Shown: positions 11,744-23,473 of the stretch, piece by piece | How the letters are laid out: every line of letters begins with the position of its first letter | Numbering within the stretch: position 1 is the first letter of the stretch | NCBI GenBank assembly: GCA_963682175.1 | Contig: OY821775.1 | Location: forward strand, 5,456,001-5,520,000 | Source of the DNA: Triglochin maritima | Lineage: Eukaryota > Streptophyta > Magnoliopsida > Alismatales > Juncaginaceae | Direction of reading: 5' to 3' | DNA: 64,000 nucleotides | Program-made: the position numbers and the translations under genes | The notes under the pieces: generated by a model | Told to the model about the DNA's origin: nothing | The model's database searches: none | What the model saw: only the letters and a program-made list of their open reading frames with translations

Positions 11744-12021
11744 TAGGGGTGAGCATCGGTCTGGACCGGATCCGGATTCTCTCTGGGGTCCGGACCGAAG
11801 ACCGGACCGATCAGGTTCGGTCTGGACCGAACCCGAACTGAACTTTTGTGGGAATTTTTGGGTTTTGGTCCGGAACCGGACCGGACCGGACCGAAACCTG
11901 AATCGCTCCAGTGGGCCGGACCGAAACCCGGACCGATTGGTTTCGGTCCGGACCGAATCCGGACCGAACCGGTCCGGTCCGGTCCAAAAACCCGGACCGG
12001 ACCGGAAGTTACTCTCCCCTA
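11744..12021. mobile_element. hAT-type MITE with CGGTCCGGACCG-rich interior
   Basis: A 278-bp unit starting TAGGGGTGAGC and ending ACTCTCCCCTA, flanked by the perfect 8-bp target duplication ACTATATT at 11736-11743 and 12022-12029. The interior is a near-tandem array of GGTCCGGACCG words on both strands, giving strong self-complementarity. Same family as the elements at 11011 and 27939. Non-coding. Confidence 0.9.
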
Positions 12022-12477
12022 ACTATATTGCTAGAGGTAAAATTTACAAATTCGTTAAAAAATTATGGTAGTTTGACGATATAATTGATTAGCTGTAAGA
12101 GGAAAACAGAAGTAATGGACACCATGAATCCACGATAATGATGGAGACATGATAAATTCCGAGGTGCCACAGTATTTATCTAGCATAGAGCCGTAGGTGG
12201 TAGATTCTCTTTGTGCGCATCGCATGGGAGGTCTAGAAATCAGAAAATAAATATTTCTTAACACATTTGGATCTTGTCACGTAAGACCACGTATTTCTTT
12301 ATTTAATGCAGGTCTTTGCATTTATACTCTGTACAGCTGTACTTGACAATAGTTCTTTGTTATCTTCTGCTTTCTTTAATGGGAATAATTACATTACTTG
12401 TACTCTTGTTCTAAAGAATGATATTTATTTGAGTGTTGGAGGACAACTTGGATTTCTATTGGTTCTGAAAAAAAAAT
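12022..12477. other. Spacer, nothing recognised
   Basis: No gene-like pattern was found between the hAT MITE and the foldback element; short ORFs here have no recognisable family signature. Confidence 0.5.
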
Positions 12478-13145
12478 GGGATTTTTGCTTGGGTGCACCT
12501 CCAAAAGTTGTTTATTGGACCTTTGCACTTGTGTATTTTTTTATTGCTCCAGAACGCCCACAAAACAAACTAATTGCTTGGGTGCACCTTCCTCTAACAC
12601 CGTTAACGGATTTTGTGACACCGTTAGTTGCCCTGTTAAGTTCGAATTCAAACGGTCGACCGAAAGCCAAACGGTCGACCGAAAACCAATTTGACTCTCA
12701 ATTCGAGGTGATCGAGCCTAAATATGCTACTTGACACCTAATTAGACATCAATTAAGTTCAAATCCAAACGGTCGACTGAAAGCCAAACGGTCAACCGAA
12801 AACCAAATTGACTCACAATTCGAGCCGATCGAGTTTTCTAGATACTTTCGATGTTAATTAGAGCTCGAATTGGTGTCTAATTAGGTGTCAAGTAGCATAT
12901 TTAGACTCGATCACCTCGAATTGAGAGTCAAATTGATTTTCGGTCGACCGTTTGGCTTTCGGTCGACCGTTTGAATTCGAACTTAACGGGGGCAACTAAC
13001 GGTGCCACGAAATCCGTTAACGGTGTTAGAGGGAGGTGCACCCAAGCAATTAGTTTGTTTTGTGGGTGTTCTGGAGCAATAAAAAAATACACGAGTACAA
13101 AGGTCCAATAAACAACTTTTGGAGGTGCACCCAAGCAAAAACCCC
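12478..13145. mobile_element. Foldback MULE-like element with long terminal inverted repeats
   Basis: The left arm (from GGGATTTTTGCTTGGGTGCA) and the right arm (ending TGCACCCAAGCAAAAACCCC) are inverted copies over roughly 250-300 bp each, including the ORF-like stretch CLGAPPKVVYWTF in both orientations. The flanks are AAAAAAAAT at 12469-12477 and (G)AAAAAAAAT at 13146-13155, compatible with a 9-bp MULE-type duplication, although the run of A makes this weak. Inside are CGGT-NN-ACCG-like dyad pairs at 12653/12672, 12770/12789 and 12941/12960, each with start spacing 19 bp. No transposase is encoded. Confidence 0.75.
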
Positions 13146-16100
13146 GAAAAAAAATAGAACTAAGAAGTCAAAATAACCAGCAGTTTGTGAAAATTTACAT
13201 GGGTAAGAGAGTAAATATAGTTTGGTCAAATGTATTGATCATTTGTTACTTTCAGCAATTCTGAAATAAGTTGATGTATAGTAGGAGTTTGGTCAAACAT
13301 AAAAAAATTCCGGAACCATAAACAATTTGCGATTAAACAATGCTCACGTACACAGTATCCCTATTAATGATATTTGATATTTGTTATCGGGAATAAGAAC
13401 ATAACACAACATTACCTTTTATTTTAGCTATTTTATTTAATCCTTCAGTATGAATTTAATGCAAATAGACGATTGTAATTTTAGCACACAAAAAAACTAA
13501 CTAGAGTTACCCATTGACAGATCATGAGACTTGGTGTTACATCCTAAATAGCTATGGAACCCCACTCTACATCAAAATAAGGGTTGTGCTTCACCTCTTG
13601 AAGAAAGGAACTTTATGTACTTTGTCTTTTTCTACCTAAATAACAGGAATAATTTTAATTACAAGGGTATATATTCATATTCTACCAATCACGGTATGTT
13701 ATAATAGTAGAGATCGAACTTGCATTCTACCTTCGTTCAACTGACAAATTGTAATACATGCTATCGTATATTTTTACATATTTTGTCTACTTAACTTACT
13801 AATAAACACATACAACCATGTATATCCTAATTTTTATGCATTATTATTATTTCATTTATTTTAGTGGAGTTTGTTTGTGTGATTATTTCTCATGGAACAT
13901 CAAATCTGTAGTTGAATGCTTCTTTCGACTGATGATTAGCAATACCTAGAAAACATATTAGCCAACAACTCATGTTATATAACCATTTGTCTAAAACGAC
14001 GTCAACCAGCAAATGTCTGAACTATCACTTTCTTCCTTTTTAGATTTTCATCAGCTTCATTAAATAAATGTCCTCTTCCACCAATAATTTTTGGTTTTTC
14101 CTTCTCATTTCCGATCCTAAACAAATTCCTATTCCCATCACCTTATGCCAAGTTGTCAACAAAGAAACAACAACACAATCATTTTCGTCATCACTCACCT
14201 TCTTAACTATATTATGGATGGGACGGTTGAAGTAGTATCCATCGTACATCGATGCCATTCATTTAATAAATTAATAACTTACATTTAGAAAATTTATATC
14301 ATTTCTCCAACAACAACACCCAAAAATGCCCAAGATCTAACCAATAATTGCTTTTGTATCCGACTTTCAACATCCATTACGTCACAAGAATACTACAATA
14401 TTCATGAAGCAATGGTAGACTTTAGAGCACCCATAGTTCTTTGTTTAGCACCGATCTCAAACACCCTATTACTCCCTCTGACATTGTTGTTATTAGTATG
14501 AAGTTAGCCATAATCACAATCATATCAACTAAGGGTACAAACAATGACGAACATAATTTACAAAGAAGTCTAACAAGTTGAATTAAGTCATAAAGCTGCC
14601 TAAGAGTATGCATGAATTCCAATAGACAATAGTAAGTTCGCAGTTAGGATTTTCCTCTACTTCGTTTCCACCACCTTAATATAAAAAAAACTATTCATCT
14701 AAACCGATTGACTGACCATGCGATTATATATAAGCCTAAGAAATGGACTGAAAGGTATACCCGAAAAAGTCCAATCAAATGGACTTAAATGGCGTTTAGA
14801 GTGTCTCTAAGCTTGAGGTTACTTTGCTACTTGGGTAGTTTAAGGGATACTAGTCTAATTAACCTTAATAATATCCTAGCAATATTAGAAGGATTTGAAT
14901 AGGCTATGATGATCACACGACTCTCGCCTACCGAATCTTCACAGAGGCGTGAAGTTCTAGGGGACAACAAAATGATAAGATTCGGATCTGCACTACTAGC
15001 TTCACCCAACATGTTCCACATCACTTAATCAGATTTCATACGGTGTCCCCACCAATTTATTTGTTCAGTCTATTATTTGCAGACGTACACGCATTCAATT
15101 TTTCTTCTTGAACTTTCATTTTGTAACACTTTATCTTTTGAGTTTTAATTTTTTATTATTTAACACTCTCGACATCTTTTCCTAATTTTTTTGTTGTCAC
15201 TCAATCCGACCCAAATTCCAACCATATTCGACATCCGTTTCGATCCAAATTTTCACGTAAATATAGGTTTAGGAGTGTATTAGAGATACAAAAAAATTGG
15301 GAAAAAACGTCGAGTTTGTGTTAAATAATGAATTTTTGAAACTCATGGAGACAAAGTGTTACAAAATGAAAGTTCAGGGGAAGTAATTGTTAAATTTGAA
15401 AGTTCAAGAGTACAAAGTGATATCAAAACATACTTCAGAATGTCAAACTGTAATTAACCATTTTTTCAGGTGACAACATACATTCTAGCGATAGAATAAA
15501 TTTTATACATGCACGATGCAAAGATTAACCTTTAACTAAAAGATGTGGCTGACATAAATAACAATTGTCTTACAACTTATTAAGAAAGACAGAACAAAAT
15601 TAATGCAAAATAAAAAAAGTGAATTTCATTTTTTATGTATATGCTCGGAATATTATATGCAGACCTAAAAAATGGAATTTTAGTTCGTGGTAATTTATAT
15701 ATATAATTTAAAAAAAATCAATGATAGGAATGGAGAACGATTAACGTGGGTAAGTACCTTTTCACGATGAAAGTTAAGGACCATTAAAATATATCATAGC
15801 GACCTTTTGACTTATTAGAGTTTAACATTTTCAAGTTAATGGAGTAATAAGTGTCCAACATTTATGGGCCAACATTTATAGTTGCTGATGCATTCGATAT
15901 ATTCTTACTACATCGCGTGAAGTTAGATCTTTTTACTTAAACATCATGTCATGAATAAAAACTCAAGTGATTAGTGTTTACTCACGTAAATATTCTCTTA
16001 CATAAAAGTCATATTAGTCACCAACTACAAATTCCTCCATTATCAATTTATCATCCACTTCGAATGTATCATAGATTTGTCATGGATAGTATGGAGGGTG

Positions 16101-16734
16101 TGAGTCGTAAAAATAAAGTTACCTACCGAAGCATTCACATAAATAAAAATTCTCCTTGGGTGGGGATGCAAAAAACCCGTCGACAACGTGACGCCCTCCT
16201 ATACCCCTATCGGCCAAAGTAGCAGGCACTGTAGAGTGCGGTTACCACTGCGCCATCGCCATTGGACCCAGTGTCAGACCAGCACCACCACCACGGTACT
16301 ATATTATTTCTTCTCCTGGCCGGTGAACTCACCTCCGGTGAGCAAACCTCGACACTCATTTTAACTCCTTTCAACCCAAGAAAAGAAAGCAATAACATCA
16401 CTACACTATCAAAAAGGTAGGGAACCAAAACCAACGCCTTTTGGTTCCACTTACCTCCCACTTTTTCTCTCCCTCTATGTCTAAAACCACCAAATTCTAT
16501 TTTTTATTTTCCTCAAAATATTATTTTCATAGGACTCACAATTTGAACTATACTCTTTCTTTTATGACTTACAAATCCCAGACACCCAGTTGCGCTATTA
16601 AGATAGGTGGACTATGATTTCAAATAGGACTTACCTACATTATTTACAATGAGCGCATTTTACCAAATGTCACCGTTGACCTCGATCCGTTGACCTTATG
16701 GTAGCAAGATCGCAAAAAAGTCATTCACGAAAGT
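13146..16734. other. 3.6-kb AT-rich intergenic region, no supported gene
   Basis: Only short ORFs with no family signature are present. Minus-strand stretches around 14040-14640 and 14827-15024 might be the remains of an old transposase, but I cannot assign them. The region ends at the target-site copy (AAAGT, 16730-16734) of the Tekay element. Confidence 0.4.
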
Positions 16735-18888
16735 TGTAACGTCCCGAAACAGCGGAAGATTTAAAATTTCGAAATAACGAATAAAACCGACAACCCAAGG
16801 CGGGAACGTCACTAATATATAAATATATAAATCCGGGTGCACCCAAAATACAAGGAGTTTACAAAAGGTGTACAACTACAATCCAGATGAAAGAAATGAA
16901 AATACAAGTAGTCGTACGATCTCGCAAATGCCGAAGAGGATCCGACTCCAAAGCGCTCCGTCCTCGGTCACCACCCACCTGGACCTACTGCGGTCCTGAA
17001 AAAGATGCAACAACAATGCCTGAGTTTCCAGAAGGAAACCCCGTATACCAACTCACCTATATGCATGCATCACATAATGAACCTATCATACTAGTAGCAT
17101 GTCATGGCATCAACAGATATGGAAAACAGTTTCCCCGAAGGGTAAAACAGGACATCAGTCCGACAATCAATCATCGGGTCTCCCGAAGAGACCTACTGCA
17201 GGCACATGCAGTCTAGTAGCCCGCGACATCGCACCCCCCACACGCAGCTACACTACTCAAGGGTTCGGCAGGGAGCCTCTGTCACGTCTACGCGCCGATA
17301 GAAACAGATCTGTAAATCTCAGTGGTCGGGGCCACAGGGACCAACGGGGCCGTCGCCCGGAAGGTATAACAACATCATCTCGGTAGGTGCCCAGCCGAGG
17401 AAAACAACAAGCCGGCACAGCCTCGGCCCAACAATCATCATCGCCGGCACAACCTCGGCGGCATCACCGGCACAGCATCGGTGGTCCATCACAACAGTCC
17501 GGCACAGCATCGGACAGATCCAGACCGAAGTCTGCCAGGTCATCGGGCTCCTCGAGCCGCGAACACCAACCGCGCCGCTATAAAAGCAGGGCAGCGACCT
17601 CCGTAGCCCCAAGGGCCGGTAGTCACCTCACCCAACGCCAGTTGCGTGCCCGCACAACATCAATACTGGGATCCGCGATCCCTCAGGCCTGCTATACTAC
17701 AAAGTGCCAACAAACATCTCAAAAGTCACGGTCCATACATGGAGCTGACGCGTCCCGAACACCCACACTCTTCCCAACGGCGGTCCCTGGGCAGGCACGC
17801 ATCACGCGCCCACCGTCACCTCCCGGCTCACGCACAAGGCGAGGACACGGGTTTCCGTGGCAAAGTTGGCGTTCAAAAAGGGAACCAGGAATTCTGTCCT
17901 GGGCCCAAACGGTCGACCGTAAGAGGTGATTCGGTCGACCGTTTCCAGAAAGGAATCGGTCGACCGTCCCTAACACGGTCTACCGCTGCGCACAGAACAC
18001 AATCCCCCAACGGTCTACCGAAGGTCTAAAACCGGTCGACCGAACGAGGTCAAAATCCGGAGTCTGGTCAACATTACAATCTAGTCTATCGGTCGACCGA
18101 CTCAGGTCCCGGTCGACCGAAAACTAACAGTACAGCTTCAACATCATTTTAATCCATCGGTCGACCGACTCAGGGGTCTCGGTCGACCGACAACAGTTAG
18201 GGTCAACCTACATTCTACGTTATATAACGGTCGACCGAACTAACTCCAAGGTCCGAACAGCATGCAATATAATCCAATATAAATATGTTCCGGTCGACCG
18301 AACACAAGGCCTCGGTCGACCGAAACGCAACAGACAGCAAATAAACACATGCACTCGGTCGACCGTCCAAGGACCGGTCGACCGTCCGGTCGTCTTCAAC
18401 CTCGCGCCAGCCGAGGTTTCTTCGCCCAAACGCGACGTCGGAGAGGCCTCCGACCTCCTCCGACCGACCAACACGACCCTCTCATGAGTGTCAACAACAA
18501 AACCACACTAGAGAGCGGCATACCTCAACGAAACGACGAAAATGCCGGAGCAACGCTCGCGCAACGCCGCCTCCGGTGATCTCCCCGCGCGCCTCCTCCA
18601 CGCACCTCACTCCACCGTGGTTGCCTCCGCAGCTGCACTCACGCACCAGGAGAAGAAGAGAGGAAGAAATGAGAGAGATCCAAATGAGGGTGAAGAGAGA
18701 GAGAGAAAAACTTAAATACCCTACACCCCATCACCACTCCCTCACCCTACACCATCACTCTACACCCCAACCCATACTTCCCATCACATCCACCACTCCT
18801 TCCTCCATCCCTATGCAAACCCCCTCCTAATCCTCCTCTAATCACCACTAATCCAAGGTTAACCCTAACAAGGGTTTGGGTTCTTACA
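16735..18888 (-). repeat. 3' LTR of the Tekay element
   Basis: Same 2,154-bp unit as the right LTR, shifted by 6,739 bp, with the one difference noted at 17131. Carries the dyad array at 17910-18384. Confidence 0.95.
17910..18384. repeat. Array of paired CGGTCGACCG dyads in the Tekay left LTR
   Basis: Thirteen exact CGGTCGACCG copies start at 17910, 17932, 17957, 18033, 18090, 18110, 18158, 18180, 18228, 18291, 18313, 18356 and 18375. Two CGGTCTACCG variants start at 17976 and 18011. Many form doublets with start spacing of 19-22 bp (17910/17932, 18090/18110, 18158/18180, 18291/18313, 18356/18375). The spacers between doublets are unrelated in sequence, so this is not a tandem repeat. Confidence 0.9.
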
Positions 18889-18901
18889 ATCCTCCCAACT
18901 T
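18889..18901 (-). other. Polypurine tract of the Tekay element
   Basis: Plus-strand ATCCTCCCAACTT directly inside the left LTR reads AAGTTGGGAGGAT on the coding strand, a purine-rich tract in the usual place for plus-strand priming. Confidence 0.75.
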
Positions 18902-18931
18902 AAAAGGATTTCGTCCCGAAATCAAAGCAAA

Positions 18932-21900
18932 CTACTCACCGAAAAGCTCTGGATACTGCCTCCTGACATCCTCCTCGATCTCCCACGTGGCCTCACGCTC
19001 ACTGTGATGCTGCCATCTGACCTTCACCATCGGAATGGTCCTCCTCCTGAGCTGGTGATCCATGCGATCAACAATCTCGACCGGCCTCTCCTCGAGCGAC
19101 AAGTCCTGCTGAATCTCTGGCACTGCTATCTCAATAACGTGAGACGGATCTGCAACGTACTTCCTCAGCATCGATACATGGAAGACGTTGTGAAGACCCG
19201 AAAACTGCGGCGGCAAAGCAATCCGGTAGGCAACCTCTCCAACTCGGTCCAAGATCTCGAACGGCCCAACATACCTCGGACTCAGCTTCCCCTTCTTCCC
19301 AAACCTCATCACACCTCGGGCAGGGGAAATCTTCAGAAACACATGGTCGCCCACCTCGAAACTCAGCGCTCGTCTGCGTCGATCTGCATAACTCTTCTGC
19401 CTGCTCTGTGCTGTGGCCAGTCTCCTCCTGATCACATCAACCTTCTCTGAGTACATCTGTACAATCTCTGGCCCCACTAACTGCCTCTCGCCCACATCAC
19501 TCCAGCATACCGGTGATCTGCAAGGCCTCCCGTACAGCGCCTCGTACGGCGCCATCCCAATACTCGAGTGGTAGCTGTTGTTGTAGGCGAACTCTATCAG
19601 CGGCAGGTGCTCATCCCAGTGCCCTGCCCAGTCCAGTGTGCATGCTCTCAGCATATCCTCCAAGGTCTGTATCGTCCTCTCTGACTGACCATCGGTCTGC
19701 GGATGAAACGCTGTACTGAATCTCAGACGCGTCCCCAAAGCCTGCTGCAGACTCCCCCAAAATCTGGAAGTGAAACGAGGATCTCGATCGGAGATGATGC
19801 TCACTGGCACTCCATGTAACCTGACTATCTCCTCCACGTACAACTTAGCCAGACCCTCCAAAGGCAACGTGGTCCGGATCGCTAAGAAGTGCGCCGACTT
19901 GGTCAGTCGATCGACTATCACCCAAATCGCGTCGTGGAATCTCCTCGTCTTCGGCAATCCCGTGACAAAATCCATCGTCACGTGCTCCCACTTCCACTCA
20001 GGAAGCTCAATACACTGCATCGGTCCTGCTGGCCTCTGATGCTCAATCTTCACCTGCTGGCAGACCAAGCATCGCTCCACAAACTCTGCAATATCCTTCT
20101 TCATGCCCTTCCACCAGAAGTTCCGCTGCAGGTCCTTATACATCTTCGTGCTCCCCGGATGAATGGTGTATCTAGCTCTGTGTGCCTCCTCCATGATGTC
20201 ATCTCTCAGCCCATCAACCTTCGGCACCCAAATCCGACTCCTGAACCTCAGACCACCATCAACCCCCACACTGAAATCTGATCCATCTCTGGAAGCCAAC
20301 TGTAGCAGACCAGCTAACTCCCCATCCCCCTGCTGGGCCTGAACTAACCGTGAGACAGTCTGCGGCTCCACCCGAAGCCCAGCAATCACTGCTCCCTCTG
20401 TACCCTCTGTGAACGGTCTCCACTCTGACAAGGCCTCGAGTAGCCTCCACTCCTGGATGCACAGACTCGCAACTGAAACCTCCACCTTCCTGCTCAGCGC
20501 ATCTGCAACCGAATTCGCCTTCCCCGGATGATAGGAAATGGTGAAGTCGTAGTCCTTAATGAACTCGAGCCATCTGCGCTGCCTCATATTCAGCTCCTTC
20601 TGCGAGAACAAGTACTTCAGACTCTGATGGTCGGTGAAGACCTCGAACTGCTCGCCATACAGATAGTGCCGCCAGGTCTTCAACGCGTGAACTACTGCTG
20701 CTAACTCCAGATCGTGAGTAGGGTAGTTCTTCTCGTGCACCTTCAGCTGTCTCGAAGCATACGCGACCACCTTCCCATGCTGCATCAGAACACAACCCAA
20801 GCCTACTCCTGATGCATCACTGTAAATCACGTAGCCTCCACTGCCACTCGGTAGCGTCAGAATCGGCGCTGTCGTCAGACGCCTCTTCAGCTCCTGAAAG
20901 CTGTCCTCGCACTTCTGGGACCAAACGAACTTGACGCCTTTCTGCGTCAATGCTGTCAGCGGCGATGCAAGTCTGGAGAAATCCTGGATAAACCGTCTGT
21001 AATACCCTGCCAGACCTACGAAACTCCTGATCTCCGTCACGCTCGTCGGGGCTCTCCACTGAGTCACTGCCTCGACCTTCGCCGGATCCACTGAAATCCC
21101 ATCTGCTGACACAATATGCCCCAGAAAAGCCACCTGATCCAACCAAAACTCGCACTTCGTGTACTTGGCATATAGCTGCTGATCCCTCAAGATGCCAAGC
21201 ACAATCCTCAGGTGCTCTCGATGCTGCTCCCGGTCAGGCGAGTATATCAAAATGTCGTCTACGAATACAACGACAAATCTGTCGAGGTACGGCTGGAAGC
21301 TCCTATTCATCAGATCCATGAATGCTGCAGGCGCATTCGTCAGTCCAAATGGCATCACCAAGAACTCGTAGTGGCCGTACCGCGTCCTGAAGGCTGTCTT
21401 CTGAACATCTGCCTCCCTGATCCGCAACTGATGATAACCCGAACGCAGATCGATCTTCGAGAACACTCTCGCCGTCTGCAACTGATCAAACAAATCATCA
21501 ATCCTGGGCAAAGGGTACCGGTTCCGAACGGTAACCTTATTCAGCATCCTGTAGTCGATACACATCCGCAACGACCCATCCTTCTTCTTCACGAAGAGCA
21601 CAGGCGCTCCCCATGGAGAAACACTCGGTCTGATGAACCCGGACTCCATCAACTCCTGCAACTGCTTCTTCAGCTCTGTCAACTCTGCAGGTGCCATACG
21701 ATACGGAGCCTTCGACTGAGGTGTCGTACCCGCTACCAGCTCGATGCCGAACTCAATCTCTCGGTGCGGCGGTAATGCTGGAATCTCTGCTGGAAATACA
21801 TCCGGGAACTCCTGCACAATCTCTATATCCTCCAGCCTCATCCTCTCAGAATCAGGAATTACCAGCGTGGCCACAAACGCGCTGCATCCCTGCTGTACCA

Positions 21901-23341
21901 GCCTCCGTGCCTTAACTGCAGACACAATCAGACGACCGTCTCTTCTCCTCGTACCTCTGATCAAAACATCTGGCTCGCCCTCCATCGGAATCAGAATCTT
22001 CTTCTCACGGCAAAAGACCCGCACGTCGTACTGTGATAGCCAGTCCATCCCCAGTATGACGTCGAAGTCCACCATCGGTAACAAGACCAGATCTGCCGGA
22101 AAATCGTGGTCTCCCGAAGCAACTGTGGTGCCGGGGAAAAAGCTCCCCACAGTGCCCACCTCACCCATGGGCGTGCTGACCTCCAAAACATCAGTCAGCA
22201 GCACAGGGGTCCGACCCAACTCGCCAGCAAACTTCTCCGAGATGAAGGAGTGAGTGGCGCCGCAATCAAACAACACACGCGCTACAGAACCAGAAACAGA
22301 AAGCGTACCTTCCACGACGGTGTTGGAGTCCCTCGCCTCCTCAGCCTGGATAGTGAAGACTCGCCCGGTCCTCCTGCTCTGGCCCTGTGGAACAACTGAT
22401 CTGCTGCCTCCGCCTCTGCCTACTGCTGGTGGTCCTGGCCTCCTGCTCGGCTCTCCCTGCCTCTGAGGGCAATCACGGACAAAATGCCCCATCTGACCAC
22501 AACCCATGCACGCTCCAGTCCGACGGGGACACTCCTGCCCTGGATGGAACCTCCCGCAGTAAGTGCACGCTCCTGACTGACGTGCTCCTCCTCCATCGAA
22601 CCTGGGCCTCTTGCCCGGGTTCCCTGCTCCACGACCAGCTACTCTGCTGCCGGTGCTCACTGGCGCCTTCCGCGCCTCCTGAATACACTCCCTCTGGTCC
22701 TGCTCGATGATGGTAGCATGCTTCACCGCATCTGCAAGGGTCCGCGGCATGCTGTTGATCACCCGAGATCGAAGCGGCTGCCTCAGTCCCTTCACGAACT
22801 TCCTCGCCCGCTGCTCTGGGGTCACACAAATCTCAGGGCAGTAACGCTCCAAAGCGTTGAACCTGCTGATGTAGCTCGTCAGCGTCATGTCCTTCTGCTC
22901 CAGCGACATGAACTCCTCCCTCTTCTGATCCCTGACATGCTGGGGAAAATACTGCTCGTGGAACACCTCCAAGAACTCCTCCCAGCTCACGTCTGTACGG
23001 TCGTCAAACAGAACTGTGGACGTAGATCTCCACCAGTTGGCGGCCTCGCCATCAAACACATAGGTGGCCAGCTCCACCATCCTCTCAGGTGCTACACCAA
23101 TAGCCCGGAAGATCTTCTCCATCCTGAAGACCCAGTCCTCTGCAACCTCTGGGGCCCTCCTGCCATCAAAAGTCGGCGGGTGCTGACGCATGAACCGATC
23201 GTGCTCAGCTCCGACCCCGCCCTGGGCGCTCTGAGCTGCCTGGCGCTCCAGAAACTCGCCCAACCTGTCCCACTGAGCACCCGAAGTGTCGTCACTGGGA
23301 TCACGATCGCGTGGAGAACTCCTCACGCGCCTAGGTGCCAT
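18932..23341 (-). CDS. gag-pol: Tekay gag-pol polyprotein, intact, 1469 aa
   Basis: Single ORF from ATG 23341 to a stop at 18932. Domain order: retrotransposon Gag at about residues 50-200 (AANWWRS); two CCHC-like zinc knuckles at about 255-292 ([27 protein letters not shown]); aspartic protease with [12 protein letters not shown], where Cys occupies the usual Ser/Thr place after the catalytic Asp; reverse transcriptase with FVDDILIYS; RNase H with [13 protein letters not shown] and TDHQSLKYL; integrase with a His/Cys zinc region and a D,D-35-E core (second Asp in ISDRDPRF, Glu in DGQSERT, spacing checked); and a C-terminal chromodomain-like segment ([20 protein letters not shown]). All catalytic residues I can check are present and there is no frameshift. 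Gag and Pol are in one frame, as usual for chromoviruses. Antisense ORFs over this region are shadows. Confidence 0.95.
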   Translation of the reverse strand: MAPRRVRSSPRDRDPSDDTSGAQWDRLGEFLERQAAQSAQGGVGAEHDRFMRQHPPTFDGRRAPEVAEDWVFRMEKIFRAIGVAPERMVELATYVFDGEAANWWRSTSTVLFDDRTDVSWEEFLEVFHEQYFPQHVRDQKREEFMSLEQKDMTLTSYISRFNALERYCPEICVTPEQRARKFVKGLRQPLRSRVINSMPRTLADAVKHATIIEQDQRECIQEARKAPVSTGSRVAGRGAGNPGKRPRFDGGGARQSGACTYCGRFHPGQECPRRTGACMGCGQMGHFVRDCPQRQGEPSRRPGPPAVGRGGGSRSVVPQGQSRRTGRVFTIQAEEARDSNTVVEGTLSVSGSVARVLFDCGATHSFISEKFAGELGRTPVLLTDVLEVSTPMGEVGTVGSFFPGTTVASGDHDFPADLVLLPMVDFDVILGMDWLSQYDVRVFCREKKILIPMEGEPDVLIRGTRRRDGRLIVSAVKARRLVQQGCSAFVATLVIPDSERMRLEDIEIVQEFPDVFPAEIPALPPHREIEFGIELVAGTTPQSKAPYRMAPAELTELKKQLQELMESGFIRPSVSPWGAPVLFVKKKDGSLRMCIDYRMLNKVTVRNRYPLPRIDDLFDQLQTARVFSKIDLRSGYHQLRIREADVQKTAFRTRYGHYEFLVMPFGLTNAPAAFMDLMNRSFQPYLDRFVVVFVDDILIYSPDREQHREHLRIVLGILRDQQLYAKYTKCEFWLDQVAFLGHIVSADGISVDPAKVEAVTQWRAPTSVTEIRSFVGLAGYYRRFIQDFSRLASPLTALTQKGVKFVWSQKCEDSFQELKRRLTTAPILTLPSGSGGYVIYSDASGVGLGCVLMQHGKVVAYASRQLKVHEKNYPTHDLELAAVVHALKTWRHYLYGEQFEVFTDHQSLKYLFSQKELNMRQRRWLEFIKDYDFTISYHPGKANSVADALSRKVEVSVASLCIQEWRLLEALSEWRPFTEGTEGAVIAGLRVEPQTVSRLVQAQQGDGELAGLLQLASRDGSDFSVGVDGGLRFRSRIWVPKVDGLRDDIMEEAHRARYTIHPGSTKMYKDLQRNFWWKGMKKDIAEFVERCLVCQQVKIEHQRPAGPMQCIELPEWKWEHVTMDFVTGLPKTRRFHDAIWVIVDRLTKSAHFLAIRTTLPLEGLAKLYVEEIVRLHGVPVSIISDRDPRFTSRFWGSLQQALGTRLRFSTAFHPQTDGQSERTIQTLEDMLRACTLDWAGHWDEHLPLIEFAYNNSYHSSIGMAPYEALYGRPCRSPVCWSDVGERQLVGPEIVQMYSEKVDVIRRRLATAQSRQKSYADRRRRALSFEVGDHVFLKISPARGVMRFGKKGKLSPRYVGPFEILDRVGEVAYRIALPPQFSGLHNVFHVSMLRKYVADPSHVIEIAVPEIQQDLSLEERPVEIVDRMDHQLRRRTIPMVKVRWQHHSEREATWEIEEDVRRQYPELFGE

Positions 23342-23458
23342 CTGTCACCACAACAATCAACAGATAAGCAACAATGCATGCATGAGCTACGGAAATAATG
23401 CATGCCTCTAGCACTACTCCTAAGGGTGGTTCTTTAGACGAAGACACAGGAATCGACC

Positions 23459-23470
23459 GCTCTGATACCA
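23459..23470 (-). other. Primer binding site, initiator tRNA-Met (Tekay)
   Basis: GCTCTGATACCA on the plus strand is TGGTATCAGAGC on the coding strand, complementary to the 3' end of plant initiator tRNA-Met. It lies 3 bp inside the 5' LTR. Confidence 0.9.
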
Positions 23471-23473
23471 AGT

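Noticed and set aside
11744..12021. hAT MITE CGGTCCGGACCG words counted as part of the dyad system
   Set aside because: The halves are similar, but the spacer is four bases, the arrangement is tandem rather than paired at 19-22 bp, and this composition is usual for this MITE type; kept separate.
14040..14622. Minus-strand ORFs suggesting a Harbinger or hAT transposase
   Set aside because: No catalytic motif could be recognised in any frame; too weak to annotate.
17387..17929. 180-codon ORF in the Tekay LTR (also 24126-24668)
   Set aside because: Lies within a non-coding LTR and partly in the dyad array, has no domain signature, and runs opposite to the element's direction.
17910..18384. CRISPR-like regularly spaced palindromes
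   Set aside because: Plant LTR context, 10-bp motif and irregular spacing between doublets; nothing CRISPR-related is possible here.
20817..21155. 112-codon ORF and other ORFs antisense to or overlapping Tekay pol
   Set aside because: Shadows of the intact gag-pol frame.
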